DNA from: Lentisphaeria bacterium
GTDB taxonomy: Bacteria > Verrucomicrobiota > Lentisphaeria > Victivallales > GWF2-50-93
Direction: 5' to 3'
NCBI GenBank assembly: GCA_020056205.1
Contig: JAGVIF010000227.1
Span: forward strand, 1-11,072
Length of the DNA: 11,072 bases
The notes beneath the pieces are model-generated. The model had not been told where the DNA came from and did not search any database. It saw only the letters and a list, made by a program, of their open reading frames with translations. Positions 1-7,146 of the stretch are shown here, in pieces (the first letter of the stretch is position 1; each line of letters opens with the position of its first letter). The translations under genes were made by a program, and so were the position numbers.

Positions 1-9
1 ATTTTTATT

Positions 10-759
10 ATGCCGGAAAGAAGACTCGAAGGAAAAGTCGCCCTCGTTACGGGAGGCGCAAGAGGAATAGGAAAGGCAATCTGCGCGAGACTCGCAAAAG
101 AAGGAGCAAAACTCGTGATAGTTGACATCCTCAAAGACGCAGCGGAAACCACGGCGGAAGAATTCAGAAAAACAGGCGCCGAAGCCATCGCCATTGCCGC
201 TAATGTCGTAAAACCGGACGATGCGGAAAAAGCCGTCAAAGACACTATCGAAAAATTTGGAAAACTCGACATACTCGTCAACAATGCGGGAATCACCAGA
301 GACACCCTCATCATGAGGATGAAAGAAGAAGACTGGGACCTCGTGATAGATGTCAATCTGAAAGGAACTTTCAATTTCATAAAGGCCGCCTCAAGACCGA
401 TGATGAAGGCAAGAACAGGGAAAATAGTCAATGTGGCATCGGTAGTCGGAAGGATGGGAAATCCCGGACAGGCAAATTATTCGGCGTCAAAAGCCGGCGT
501 TATTGGGCTCACTAAGACAGCCGCGAAAGAACTTGCCACAAGAAATATCACAGTGAACGCGGTCGCTCCTGGCTACATAATGACGGATATGACCAAGAAT
601 ATTTCCGAACAGGCCACTGAGGCTTTTATGAGAGTAACTCCTATGCAGAGAGCCGGTTCTCCCGAAGATGTCGCCGGAGTAGTCTGCTTCCTGTCTTCTC
701 CGGATTCGGATTATGTTACCGGCCAGGTCATTAACATTGACGGCGGACTTTTGATGTGA
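10..759 (+). CDS. fabG: 3-oxoacyl-[acyl-carrier-protein] reductase (FabG, SDR family)
   Basis: This cytosolic short-chain dehydrogenase/reductase most likely catalyses the NADPH-dependent reduction of 3-oxoacyl-ACP in fatty-acid elongation. The 249-residue length is usual for FabG. Visible motifs are the Rossmann glycine-rich loop TGGARGIG (14-21), NNAG (91-94) followed by ITRD, and a catalytic set of N116, S144, Y157 and K161 (YSASK). The C-terminal stretch with SPEDVAG and the VTGQVINIDGG end are also FabG-like. The ATG at 10 puts the Rossmann strand at the usual distance from the N-terminus, but only nine bases precede it, so no ribosome binding site can be judged. The next gene overlaps its stop codon. 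No acyl carrier protein or other fab gene is visible, so a related SDR acting on another 3-oxoacyl or hydroxyacyl substrate cannot be excluded. Confidence 0.9.
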   Translation: MPERRLEGKVALVTGGARGIGKAICARLAKEGAKLVIVDILKDAAETTAEEFRKTGAEAIAIAANVVKPDDAEKAVKDTIEKFGKLDILVNNAGITRDTLIMRMKEEDWDLVIDVNLKGTFNFIKAASRPMMKARTGKIVNVASVVGRMGNPGQANYSASKAGVIGLTKTAAKELATRNITVNAVAPGYIMTDMTKNISEQATEAFMRVTPMQRAGSPEDVAGVVCFLSSPDSDYVTGQVINIDGGLLM

Positions 760-1646
760 TCGATTCAAAAAAAAATCCAAGAATAGAGCTAAAGACTTCG
801 GAATGCGATAATTACGATCTGCTTGATTCGGGAAACGGGCTAAAACTGGAAAATTTTGCCGGAGTAAAAATAATCCGCCCCGAGCCTAAGGCATGGTGGA
901 AAAAAGATTTGCCTGAAAATGAATGGCAGCGCGCGGATGCCGTCTTCGACCCAAAAACGGGGAGATGGTCTCTAAAAACGTCAATCCCAAAAACATGGAA
1001 TATGACCTTCGGTCCCCTGACTTTCGAAGCGCGGCTCAACGATAATTCCAAACATCTCGGAATATTCCCCGAACAGTCTCCGCACTGGAAATTCATAATG
1101 GGCAAAGGCGGACAAAACAAAAACCTGAGGCTCTTGAATCTCTTCGGATACACGGGAGCGTCAACGCTTTCAGCTCTCTCTGCGGGCTTTTCAGTAACTC
1201 ACGTTGACGCGTCAACCCCCTCAGTCTCGTGGGCGAAAAAAAACCTTGAACTTTCGGGAATGACCGGCAAACCGGTGCGTTGGATCGTTGACGACGCCGT
1301 TAAATTCGTCCGGCGCGAAATTCGCAGAAATTCCCGTTACGACGCGATAGTTCTCGACCCGCCCGCCTTCGGAAGGGGACCAAAAGGAGAAATATGGAAA
1401 CTCGAAAATAACATAACGGATCTGCTCGGCGAATGCCGACAACTGCTCTCCGATAGCCCGGAATTCATAATCATAACAATTTACAACATAGAGGCGTCGG
1501 CGATAATGTCCGCAAACATTATCCGCGAAACAATCGGCGAAAAAGGAACAATCTCGTGCGGAGAACTCTCCCTCAAACACAAATCCTCTGAAAAAATCCT
1601 CCCGCTCTCAATATTTTCAATCTGGGAAAAATGTTCAATTTCATAA
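756..1646 (+). CDS. Class I SAM-dependent methyltransferase, COG1092-like, no PUA domain
   Basis: This is a predicted 296-residue S-adenosylmethionine-dependent methyltransferase, probably acting on RNA, with unknown target. The SAM-binding strand-loop is seen as LLNLFGYTGAST (126-137), with the ribose-binding acidic residue D151 at the end of the next strand, an acidic pair D179-D180, and motif IV DPPAFGRGPKGE (201-212). The last resembles the RlmI/RlmK-like COG1092 group. RlmI itself is about 100 residues longer because of an N-terminal PUA domain, which is absent here. The position where RlmI-type m5C enzymes carry a Cys-containing TCS motif reads TIYN (241-244), so m5C chemistry should not be assumed. 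The GTG start (756-758) overlaps the fabG stop by four bases, indicating translational coupling. The link with fabG is positional only. Confidence 0.8.
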   Translation: MIDSKKNPRIELKTSECDNYDLLDSGNGLKLENFAGVKIIRPEPKAWWKKDLPENEWQRADAVFDPKTGRWSLKTSIPKTWNMTFGPLTFEARLNDNSKHLGIFPEQSPHWKFIMGKGGQNKNLRLLNLFGYTGASTLSALSAGFSVTHVDASTPSVSWAKKNLELSGMTGKPVRWIVDDAVKFVRREIRRNSRYDAIVLDPPAFGRGPKGEIWKLENNITDLLGECRQLLSDSPEFIIITIYNIEASAIMSANIIRETIGEKGTISCGELSLKHKSSEKILPLSIFSIWEKCSIS

Positions 1647-1757
1647 AAGTGCGGATACAATTGAATTTGCAATACAAAATAGAGTATAGGCCTTCTCCGC
1701 CTCATCAGGAGAAAAATCTGTTGATTTTAGCAAAATCCTAATTATCTTCATTCTCAT

Positions 1758-2135
1758 ATGAAATTAAATTTATTAAGTAAAGGGGCGCTGGAAGCCAAAA
1801 TAAGCGAAGCCATCATAAATTTTGAAAAAGAATATATGGGACGGGGGCCGCTCGAAGCAAAGACATATATATTCGATGACATTGTCCTCGTAAGGCTTAA
1901 AGGTGTCCTGACAAAGGCTGAGCATCAATTGGCGGGAGTCTGCCAGAACAACAGCGAGGGAAGGGATCTTATAAAAAAGATGCGCCAGGCGCTCATCGAA
2001 AAAGCCAGGCCTCTTCTTGAGGCTGTCGTAGAGGATATTGTCGGGTTCAGGGTTTTAAGCCTACATACAGATATAAGCACTGTCACAGGCGAAAGGATTA
2101 TTATTTTCACTTTGACTGAGTCTCCAAAATTTTGA
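1758..2135 (+). CDS. DUF2294 / MpsC-like protein
   Basis: This 125-residue protein has the features of the DUF2294 family, now often called MpsC-like after the Staphylococcus MpsABC system. It has an N-terminal helix (KGALEAKISEAI), the conserved GRGP turn (28-31), a central strand DIVLVRLKGVLT (41-52), and the hallmark C-terminal stretch SLHTDIST..GERIIIFTL (101-119). It has no signal peptide or membrane segment, so it is expected to be cytosolic. Its biochemical role is not known, and no mpsA/mpsB-like gene lies nearby. It stands alone, 111 bp after the methyltransferase and 286 bp before the aminotransferase. No Shine-Dalgarno sequence is visible before the ATG (the preceding bases are ttcattctcat). 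A weak inverted repeat, TTCTCC (1693-1698) with GGAGAA (1708-1713), lies in the upstream gap. A possible but weak promoter there is TTGAAT at 1661 with TATAGG at 1685. Confidence 0.8.
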   Translation: MKLNLLSKGALEAKISEAIINFEKEYMGRGPLEAKTYIFDDIVLVRLKGVLTKAEHQLAGVCQNNSEGRDLIKKMRQALIEKARPLLEAVVEDIVGFRVLSLHTDISTVTGERIIIFTLTESPKF

Positions 2136-2258
2136 ACTCCTTTTTTTTGAAAACTTTTTTATTTTACTTGTAGAAAATTAAATTACCGGTAGTATTGTGT
2201 GCTGATTGCAGAATTACGGGGGGCTTGCCTAAGTGCACCTACCGAAAATTAGGTCTTG

Positions 2259-2273
2259 CATAAGAATCTTATG
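2259..2273. repeat. Perfect 15-bp palindrome in the aminotransferase leader
   Basis: CATAAGA and TCTTATG are perfect reverse complements separated by one base. It is short and symmetric, like a repressor operator half-site pair, and weak as an RNA hairpin. Just upstream is a second fold, TGCACCTA (2234-2241) with TAGG..TGCA (2250-2260), which has a 3-nt bulge. Any regulatory role is inference. Confidence 0.35.
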
Positions 2274-2330
2274 ATGGGTCTTTTTGCATTTTTTAGAGCT
2301 TTGAGTCAGGTTTTAGTGTCTATAAAATAA
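2271..2330 (+). CDS. Possible 19-codon leader ORF, Phe-rich (speculative)
   Basis: An ATG-to-TAA frame encodes MMGLFAFFRALSQVLVSIK, with three Phe codons within four (FAFF), and ends 19 bases before a strong terminator hairpin. This resembles the layout of amino-acid attenuator leaders. Against it, there is no clear Shine-Dalgarno sequence, and a possible promoter for the downstream gene (TTGAGT 2301-2306, 16-bp spacer, TAAAAT 2323-2328) lies inside the same stretch. I also cannot draw an antiterminator that sequesters the 5' arm of the terminator. The frame may well be chance. Confidence 0.2.
   Translation: MMGLFAFFRALSQVLVSIK
2301..2328 (+). promoter_or_regulatory. Possible sigma70-type promoter upstream of the aminotransferase
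   Basis: TTGAGT (2301-2306) and TAAAAT (2323-2328) are separated by 16 bp and resemble -35 and -10 elements. Transcription would begin near 2335 and pass through the terminator at 2350-2392 before reaching the gene at 2422. The call rests on motif resemblance alone. Confidence 0.25.
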
Positions 2331-2349
2331 TAGAAGCTGGACTGAAAAA

Positions 2350-2392
2350 GGGCTGGGAGCCGCGATTGTTCCGCGTCTCCCGGCCCTTTTTT
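2350..2392 (+). terminator. Strong intrinsic terminator / possible attenuator
   Basis: The arms GGGCTGGGAGCCGCG (2350-2364) and CGCGTCTCCCGGCCC (2372-2386) pair over 15 positions, with one G-T wobble and one mismatch and a 7-nt loop. Six T residues follow (2387-2392). The hairpin is 214 bp after the DUF2294 stop and only 29 bp before the aminotransferase start. It therefore either ends a long 3' extension of DUF2294 or works as an attenuator in the leader of the next gene. A weaker upstream hairpin pairs 2300-2309 with 2337-2347. Confidence 0.85.
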
Positions 2393-2421
2393 GTTATAGA
2401 TAGAAAAACAAAGGAGAAGAA

Positions 2422-3741
2422 ATGAAAGAAAGCATACTGTCGCCGCTTGCGAAAGCGCTTAACGATGACATTGCCGGTTCGGAAAATTGCGCGTTTGAAG
2501 TCTTGTCGGAAAAAGGGAGGAGAATATTTTTCCCTTCAAAGGGAATACTTGGACAGTCGGCCGAGGCTAAGAAAACCGAAATAAACGCCACGATAGGAAC
2601 GGCTTTCGAGGAAGATGGATCACCTCTGTGCCTCGAGTGCATAGAGGAACTCATCAAGCTCCCTTCCCAGTCATTATTGTATACGCCGAGTTACGGCCTG
2701 CCGGAGATCCGCGAGCGATGGAAGGAGATGATTTATGAAAAAAACCCCTCACTCGCGCACAAGGAAATAAGCCTGCCTGTTGTCACTGGCGCACTTACTC
2801 ACGCATTAAGCGTATCCGCATATCTCTTTGCCGATAAAGGCGATAAGATAATACTCTCAGACCTCAACTGGGACAATTACGAGCTGATTTTCGAACAAGG
2901 GTTCGGAGCGGAACTTGAGACGTACAAGACATTTGAAAACAATGCCTACAACATCAACGGGCTAAAAGAAAAGCTTCTGGAGCCAGGTGATAAAAAGATA
3001 CTTCTTCTCAATTTTCCGAACAACCCCAGCGGATACACCCTAACCGAAAAGGAGGCATTGGAGTTGTGCAAGACACTCCATAGTGCAGCCGAAACCGGAA
3101 AGCATATCGTTGTAATACTCGATGACGCCTATTTCGGTCTCGTATATGAAGAAGGGATATTTAAGGAATCACTGTTTTTACATCTTGCGGACATTCACAG
3201 GAACATACTGGCAGTGAAGCTGGATGCCCCGACCAAGGAGGATTATGTCTGGGGGCTCAGAATCGGATTTATGGCTTTTGGGATCAAGAATTCGACAGCG
3301 GCGCAATATAAGGCAATGGAGGCGAAAGCCGCCGGGGCAGTTCGCGGCAGTGTATCGAATTGTTCAAGCATCGGACAACATATCCTTTTAAAAGCATTCT
3401 CCAATTCTTCTTACGCTTCCCAAAAGGCAAGCAAGTATGAAATTCTTAAAAGACGATACTTGAAAATCAGAGAAATACTTGCCGCGCACCCTGAATATCA
3501 GGAGTCTTTTGTTCCTGTCCCCTTCAATTCCGGCTATTTCATGTGCGTAAAGCCCATAGGCGCAGATGCGGAAGCGGTGAGAAAAGACCTCCTTGCATCG
3601 TATGGAACCGGGGTGATTGTCCTCTCAGGTCTGATTCGAATCGCATTTTCCGCAGTCCCTTACAACAAACTCGATCTTTTATTTTTCAACATTGATTCAT
3701 CGGTAAGAAAGATTAGTAGTATGCGATCTCCGAGCGCATAA
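2422..3741 (+). CDS. Class I/II (fold-type I) PLP-dependent aminotransferase
   Basis: This 439-residue cytosolic enzyme belongs to the aspartate-aminotransferase fold group and should transfer an amino group using pyridoxal phosphate; its substrate is not clear. Visible are TPSYGLPEIRERW (88-100), typical of the N-terminal substrate region, and NFPNNPSGY (197-205), whose N201 would contact PLP. DDAY (234-237) would hold the pyridine nitrogen and phenol oxygen, and TKEDYVWGLRIG has the likely Schiff-base lysine K272 and phosphate-binding R280. R406 in LIRIAFS matches the carboxylate-binding arginine. The usual serine before the PLP lysine reads APTK. AAGGAG ends about 7 bp before the ATG, a good ribosome binding site. 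The gene is preceded by a terminator-bearing leader and followed by repeat-rich DNA, so it is probably transcribed alone. Aromatic or aspartate-type activity is possible but not shown. Confidence 0.85.
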   Translation: MKESILSPLAKALNDDIAGSENCAFEVLSEKGRRIFFPSKGILGQSAEAKKTEINATIGTAFEEDGSPLCLECIEELIKLPSQSLLYTPSYGLPEIRERWKEMIYEKNPSLAHKEISLPVVTGALTHALSVSAYLFADKGDKIILSDLNWDNYELIFEQGFGAELETYKTFENNAYNINGLKEKLLEPGDKKILLLNFPNNPSGYTLTEKEALELCKTLHSAAETGKHIVVILDDAYFGLVYEEGIFKESLFLHLADIHRNILAVKLDAPTKEDYVWGLRIGFMAFGIKNSTAAQYKAMEAKAAGAVRGSVSNCSSIGQHILLKAFSNSSYASQKASKYEILKRRYLKIREILAAHPEYQESFVPVPFNSGYFMCVKPIGADAEAVRKDLLASYGTGVIVLSGLIRIAFSAVPYNKLDLLFFNIDSSVRKISSMRSPSA

Positions 3742-3768
3742 AACAAGATTTGAGAATTGCTCTTTGCG

Positions 3769-3835
3769 CCCGGAGGTCGCAAGCTACTTGCTCTATGCGC
3801 GAAGGGCTTTGGATATAAAGCGGCGCACCTCCGGG
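3769..3835. repeat. Inverted repeat, 12-bp arms
   Basis: CCCGGAGGTCGC (3769-3780) pairs with GCGcACCTCCGGG (3823-3835), leaving one bulged C and a loop of about 42 nt. It begins 28 bp after the aminotransferase stop and has no T-tract, so it is not a standard terminator. It could be part of a small repeated element or an RNA-stabilising fold. Confidence 0.6.
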
Positions 3836-3842
3836 GCTGGTA

Positions 3843-3861
3843 CCCTGAGCAAGTCGAAGGG
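3843..3861. repeat. REP-like short interspersed motif
   Basis: CCCTGAGCAAGTCGAAGGG is an imperfect palindrome with CCCT/AGGG ends. From memory it resembles a short intergenic motif (CCTTCGAC.. GCTCAGG) that recurs in many bacterial genomes. Only one copy is visible here, so its repetitive nature in this genome is inference. Confidence 0.4.
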
Positions 3862-3890
3862 GAAGGCTCCGGGGGTTGTTTGCAATTGGG

Positions 3891-4001
3891 TCAGACTAGA
3901 ATGGCGCTAAGTTAAGCCTCAAATCAGGAAAAAATACGCACGCTAAAGCCGTGAACTCCAACGATTTTTCCGCTTAACTTAGCGCCATTCGGCTCAGACT
4001 A
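3891..4001. mobile_element. MITE-like element with 19-bp inverted repeats and 8-bp flanking direct repeat
   Basis: GAATGGCGCTAAGTTAAGC (3899-3917) and its exact reverse complement (3972-3990) form perfect 19-bp terminal inverted repeats around a 54-nt centre. An internal pair GGAAAAA (3927-3933) and TTTTTCC (3965-3971) extends the fold-back. The direct repeat TCAGACTA flanks it at 3891-3898 and 3994-4001, like a target-site duplication; three bases (ggc) separate the right arm from its copy. There is no transposase inside, so it would be a non-autonomous element. It ends 23 bp before gmhB and may have reshaped that gene's upstream region. The family is not identified. Confidence 0.7.
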
Positions 4002-4024
4002 CAAAAGGTTTATGGAGACACCCT

Positions 4025-4648
4025 GTGTATAAATCTATGCCGGCAATTTTCTTAGATCGTGACGGTACGCTTATTCATGACCGGGGCTATCTGCGGAGTC
4101 CGGATGATGTCGTTTTCTACAGTCGGACTATTGATGCGCTTAAAATGCTGCAGAAGAAATTTGGGTTGTTTATTATAAGCAACCAGAGCGGGATTGCAAA
4201 AGGTATGCAGAGCATTAAGGAAACAGAAAAAGTCAACAGGCATATCATCAACCGATTGATGACAGAAGGAATAAAAATAAAGGATTTCTATTATTGTCCC
4301 CACAAAAGGGAAGACAATTGCCATTGTATGAAACCCAAACCGTATTTCGCCCAGAAAGCGGCCGCTGAGCACGGAATCTCTCTGTCCGGTTCTTTTTCTA
4401 TTGGAGACCATCCTCATGATGTTGAGCTGGCTCGCAATTTTGGCGGCGCTGGCGTTTATGTTCTTACCGGGCACGGAAGAAAGCATGTATGCGAACTTCG
4501 CAAAGATGTATTTATAGCGAAAAATATTCTTGCCGCGGCAAATTATATTTTAAATAAGCCCGTGTCGGAAAGTGGAATGGGAACTGTCATCAACGACAGA
4601 CTGCGCCGTGCTGCCACAAGAAGACGAACATTTAACATGTCGAATTAA
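4025..4648 (+). CDS. gmhB: D-glycero-D-manno-heptose 1,7-bisphosphate 7-phosphatase (GmhB-like HAD phosphatase)
   Basis: This is a HAD-superfamily phosphatase of the histidinol-phosphatase/GmhB branch. It would remove the 7-phosphate from heptose bisphosphate on the way to ADP-heptose for LPS core. Motif I is FLDRDGTL, with nucleophile D11 and acid D13. Motif II is SNQSGIAKG (52-60). The family zinc loop is seen as C91-P-H93 and C99-H-C101, followed by KPKP, and motif IV is IGDHPHD with D128 and D132. The GTG start is supported by GGAG about 7 bp upstream; the in-frame ATG at 4037 would be too far from it. The 207 residues are slightly longer than E. coli GmhB (191), because of a basic tail after about residue 180. 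No other heptose gene is visible, so a related sugar or histidinol phosphate is possible. The carbonic anhydrase starts 19 bp later. Confidence 0.82.
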   Translation: MYKSMPAIFLDRDGTLIHDRGYLRSPDDVVFYSRTIDALKMLQKKFGLFIISNQSGIAKGMQSIKETEKVNRHIINRLMTEGIKIKDFYYCPHKREDNCHCMKPKPYFAQKAAAEHGISLSGSFSIGDHPHDVELARNFGGAGVYVLTGHGRKHVCELRKDVFIAKNILAAANYILNKPVSESGMGTVINDRLRRAATRRRTFNMSN

Positions 4649-4667
4649 AAAAAATAGGATATTGCCA

Positions 4668-5297
4668 ATGAAAAACTTGACTCAACTTTTCAAAAACAAT
4701 CGTCAATGGGCATCTAAAATAACAGAAGTTAATCCTGACTTCTTTCATGATCTAAAAAAACAGCAGTCTCCGGAATATCTGTGGATTGGATGTTCAGACA
4801 GCAGAGTTCCCGCAAACGAGATCGTCGGACTCTTGCCCGGAGAGTTGTTTGTGCATCGGAACATAGCCAATTTGGTGATTCACACCGACATGAACTGTCT
4901 CTCGGTTCTTCAATACGCTGTGGATATTCTCAAGATTAAGCACGTGATCGTCTGTGGACACTACGGATGTGGCGGCGTAAAAGCCGCAATGGAAAGCCAG
5001 TCACATGGCTTGGTTGACAACTGGTTGCGGCACGTTCGTGATACTTGGTGCCGGAACCAGGCGGAGATCGAGGCAATCCCAAACGAATCTGAAAGAAATA
5101 ATAGATTGTGTGAACTGAATGTGCTTGATCAAGTCATCAATGTCGGCATGACGACGATCATTCAAGATGCTTGGAGACGCGGGCAGAAAATCGCGATTCA
5201 CGGATGGATATACGATCTTGCCGACGGATTACTGAAGGATTTAGGAGTGTGCATCTCTTCACATGAGGATCTCTGTGTTTTGCAAAAGGAAAAGTAA
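4668..5297 (+). CDS. can: Beta-class carbonic anhydrase, Can-like type II
   Basis: This enzyme interconverts CO2 and bicarbonate in the cytosol with a zinc ion. The likely zinc ligands C42, D44, H98 and C101 (in WIGCSDSR and CGHYGCGG) fall at the same numbers as in E. coli Can, and R46 forms the catalytic pair with D44. W39, R64 and a tyrosine in HGWIY (182) match the residues of the non-catalytic bicarbonate pocket that makes type II enzymes allosteric. The length of 209 residues is close to the 220 of E. coli Can. I chose the ATG at 4668 because AGGA lies 8 bp upstream and the protein then aligns from residue 1. A longer in-frame start at 4572 would add residues unlike the family and overlap gmhB. 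It is followed by PEP carboxykinase, a CO2-using enzyme. Confidence 0.94.
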   Translation: MKNLTQLFKNNRQWASKITEVNPDFFHDLKKQQSPEYLWIGCSDSRVPANEIVGLLPGELFVHRNIANLVIHTDMNCLSVLQYAVDILKIKHVIVCGHYGCGGVKAAMESQSHGLVDNWLRHVRDTWCRNQAEIEAIPNESERNNRLCELNVLDQVINVGMTTIIQDAWRRGQKIAIHGWIYDLADGLLKDLGVCISSHEDLCVLQKEK

Positions 5298-5298
5298 C

Positions 5299-5329
5299 TT
5301 GAATTTTTACATAATGAAAAAAATAAAAT
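5299..5329 (+). promoter_or_regulatory. Possible promoter upstream of PEP carboxykinase
   Basis: The 53-bp AT-rich gap between can and pckG contains TTGAAT (5299-5304) and TAAAAT (5324-5329), with a rather long 19-bp spacer. It could give pckG and gltA their own transcript in addition to read-through from can. Such motifs are common by chance in AT-rich DNA. Confidence 0.22.
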
Positions 5330-5350
5330 ATATCAACGCAGGAGAAAACG

Positions 5351-7132
5351 ATGTCGTCAAAAAACATGAAGCTGAATGATTGGGTTTCAGAAATCGGGAA
5401 AATGTGTGAACCGGATTCCGTCTATTGGTGTGACGGGTCAAAGTCGGAATATGACAAAATGATTGGACTGATGATTGATTCAGGGCTGGCAACTCCCCTG
5501 AAAAAACGCCCCGGCAGTTACCTCTTCCGCTCGGATCCGTCCGATGTTGCCCGTGTCGAGGACCGCACATATATTTCATGCAGAAACAAGGAAGATGCCG
5601 GTCCCACGAACAACTGGATGGAGCCGGACAAACTCAAGAGCATCATGAAAGACCTCTACAAGGGTTGCATGAAGGGAAGAACTATGTTTGTCATCCCGTT
5701 CAGCATGGGTCCCGTCGGCTCTCCGATAGCCAAAATCGGAGTCGAAATAAGCGATAGCCCGTATGTCGTTGTAAACATGCATATTATGACTCGCGTTGGG
5801 ACAAATGTGCTTGATGTTCTTGGAAAAGACGGAGAATTCATTAAATGTCTCCATTCCGTAGGGAAACCGCTCTCCCACGGCGAAAGCGACAATGGAGTCT
5901 GGCCCTGCGCACCCATAGAGAAGAAATTCATTTCCCATTTTCCCGAAGAAGACACTATCTGGTCATATGGTTCGGGCTATGGCGGAAACGCCCTGCTCGG
6001 CAAGAAGTGCTTAGCTTTGAGGATAGCCTCGGTCATGGCCCGCAGGGAAGGATGGATGGCGGAACATATGCTCATTCTTCGTCTTACAAATCCGGCGGGC
6101 AGGAAATTCCATATTGCCGCCGCATTTCCATCAGCTTGCGGCAAAACGAATCTTGCCATGCTCCGACCAACTATTCCGGGATGGAAATGCGAATGTATCG
6201 GTGATGATATCGCATGGATGAAGCAAGGGCCGGACGGGAGACTTCGTGCTATAAATCCCGAAGCCGGCTTCTTTGGAGTAGCTCCGGGAACCAGTTATAA
6301 ATCAAATCCAATGGCCATGGAATCAATTAAGGAAAACACGATATTCACGAACGGTGTCCTGACCGACGACGGGGATGTCTGGTGGGAGGACATGGGAGTT
6401 CCGTGTGCCCATGGCATAGACTGGAAGGGACGCGAATGGACTCCTGAAAAAGGAGAGAAAGGAGCGCATCCGAACGCGCGCTTCACAACTCCGGCCACTC
6501 AGTGCCCCGTCGTTTGTCCCGACTGGGAGGATCCGGCAGGAGTTCCTATAGACATCTTTATTTTCGGCGGACGCCGGACATCCGTTGTCCCTCTGGTGAT
6601 TCAGTCGTTTGACTGGGATCACGGAGTTTACCTTGGCGCGACATCCGCGTCCGAACCTACCGCAGCCGCTTTTGATGTTAAAGGTAAGATTCGCAGGGAT
6701 CCATTTGCCATGCTTCCGTTCTGCGGCTATAACATGGGCGACTATTGGACTCACTGGTTTGAAATGGGCGACAAGCTTGGCGATAACGCTCCTAAAATAT
6801 TTTACGTCAACTGGTTCCGTAAAACAGCCGACGGCAAGTGGCTATGGCCGGGTTTCGGAGACAACAGCAGAGTTCTTAAATGGATGTGTGAGAGGATTGA
6901 AGGAAAGGCGGGAGCAGATAAAACACCAGTCGGGATGATGCCGTCTAAAAATGATTTGGACTTGGAAGGGCTTAACATGAATGATTCGGATATTTCAGAA
7001 CTTTTGAGCGTGGACTCCGCCAAATGGGCGGCGGAAATTCCTGAAATCGAGGAATTCATCTCCGGATTCGGAAGACATATGCCGACAAGAATGAAAGCCC
7101 AAGTTGAAAAAATGAAGGCCAGACTGGCCTGA
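5351..7132 (+). CDS. pckG: Phosphoenolpyruvate carboxykinase (GTP)
   Basis: This enzyme interconverts oxaloacetate + GTP and phosphoenolpyruvate + CO2 + GDP, in gluconeogenesis or, in many anaerobes, in the carboxylating direction. The 593-residue length and motifs are those of the GTP-dependent family rather than the ATP-dependent one. They include the PEP-binding region FSMGPVGSP (117-125), GGNALLGKK (211-219) with a metal-binding lysine, and H239 in AEHM. The P-loop PSACGKTN (260-267) carries the reactive cysteine C263 and K265; GDDIAW (284-289) has metal-binding acids, and GGRRTSVVP is at 406-414. AGGAG lies 6 bp before the ATG. It sits 53 bp after the carbonic anhydrase and 14 bp before citrate synthase. 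The direction in the cell cannot be read from sequence. Confidence 0.96.
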   Translation: MSSKNMKLNDWVSEIGKMCEPDSVYWCDGSKSEYDKMIGLMIDSGLATPLKKRPGSYLFRSDPSDVARVEDRTYISCRNKEDAGPTNNWMEPDKLKSIMKDLYKGCMKGRTMFVIPFSMGPVGSPIAKIGVEISDSPYVVVNMHIMTRVGTNVLDVLGKDGEFIKCLHSVGKPLSHGESDNGVWPCAPIEKKFISHFPEEDTIWSYGSGYGGNALLGKKCLALRIASVMARREGWMAEHMLILRLTNPAGRKFHIAAAFPSACGKTNLAMLRPTIPGWKCECIGDDIAWMKQGPDGRLRAINPEAGFFGVAPGTSYKSNPMAMESIKENTIFTNGVLTDDGDVWWEDMGVPCAHGIDWKGREWTPEKGEKGAHPNARFTTPATQCPVVCPDWEDPAGVPIDIFIFGGRRTSVVPLVIQSFDWDHGVYLGATSASEPTAAAFDVKGKIRRDPFAMLPFCGYNMGDYWTHWFEMGDKLGDNAPKIFYVNWFRKTADGKWLWPGFGDNSRVLKWMCERIEGKAGADKTPVGMMPSKNDLDLEGLNMNDSDISELLSVDSAKWAAEIPEIEEFISGFGRHMPTRMKAQVEKMKARLA

Positions 7133-7146
7133 TGGGGGGATAGACC

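Noticed and set aside
2186..2260. A known riboswitch class in the aminotransferase leader
   Set aside because: The short competing stems do not match any conserved riboswitch core I can recognise by eye, so no class is assigned.
3989..3999. TCGGCTCAGAC also occurs at 8908-8918
   Set aside because: An 11-base match between two places is expected by chance in a window of this size, and the flanking bases differ.
4052..4486. 144-codon open frame on the - strand opposite gmhB
   Set aside because: It is antisense to a well-supported HAD phosphatase, has no recognisable domain, and no ribosome binding site was evident.
4572..4667. Longer N-terminus for the carbonic anhydrase, starting at ATG 4572
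   Set aside because: It would overlap gmhB by 77 bp and add residues unlike the Can family. The ATG at 4668 has an AGGA ribosome binding site and gives zinc-ligand numbering identical to E. coli Can.
5845..6204. 119-codon open frame on the + strand inside pckG
   Set aside because: It is in another frame of a gene with full motif support. The translation shows no family motif and has a composition typical of an out-of-frame shadow.
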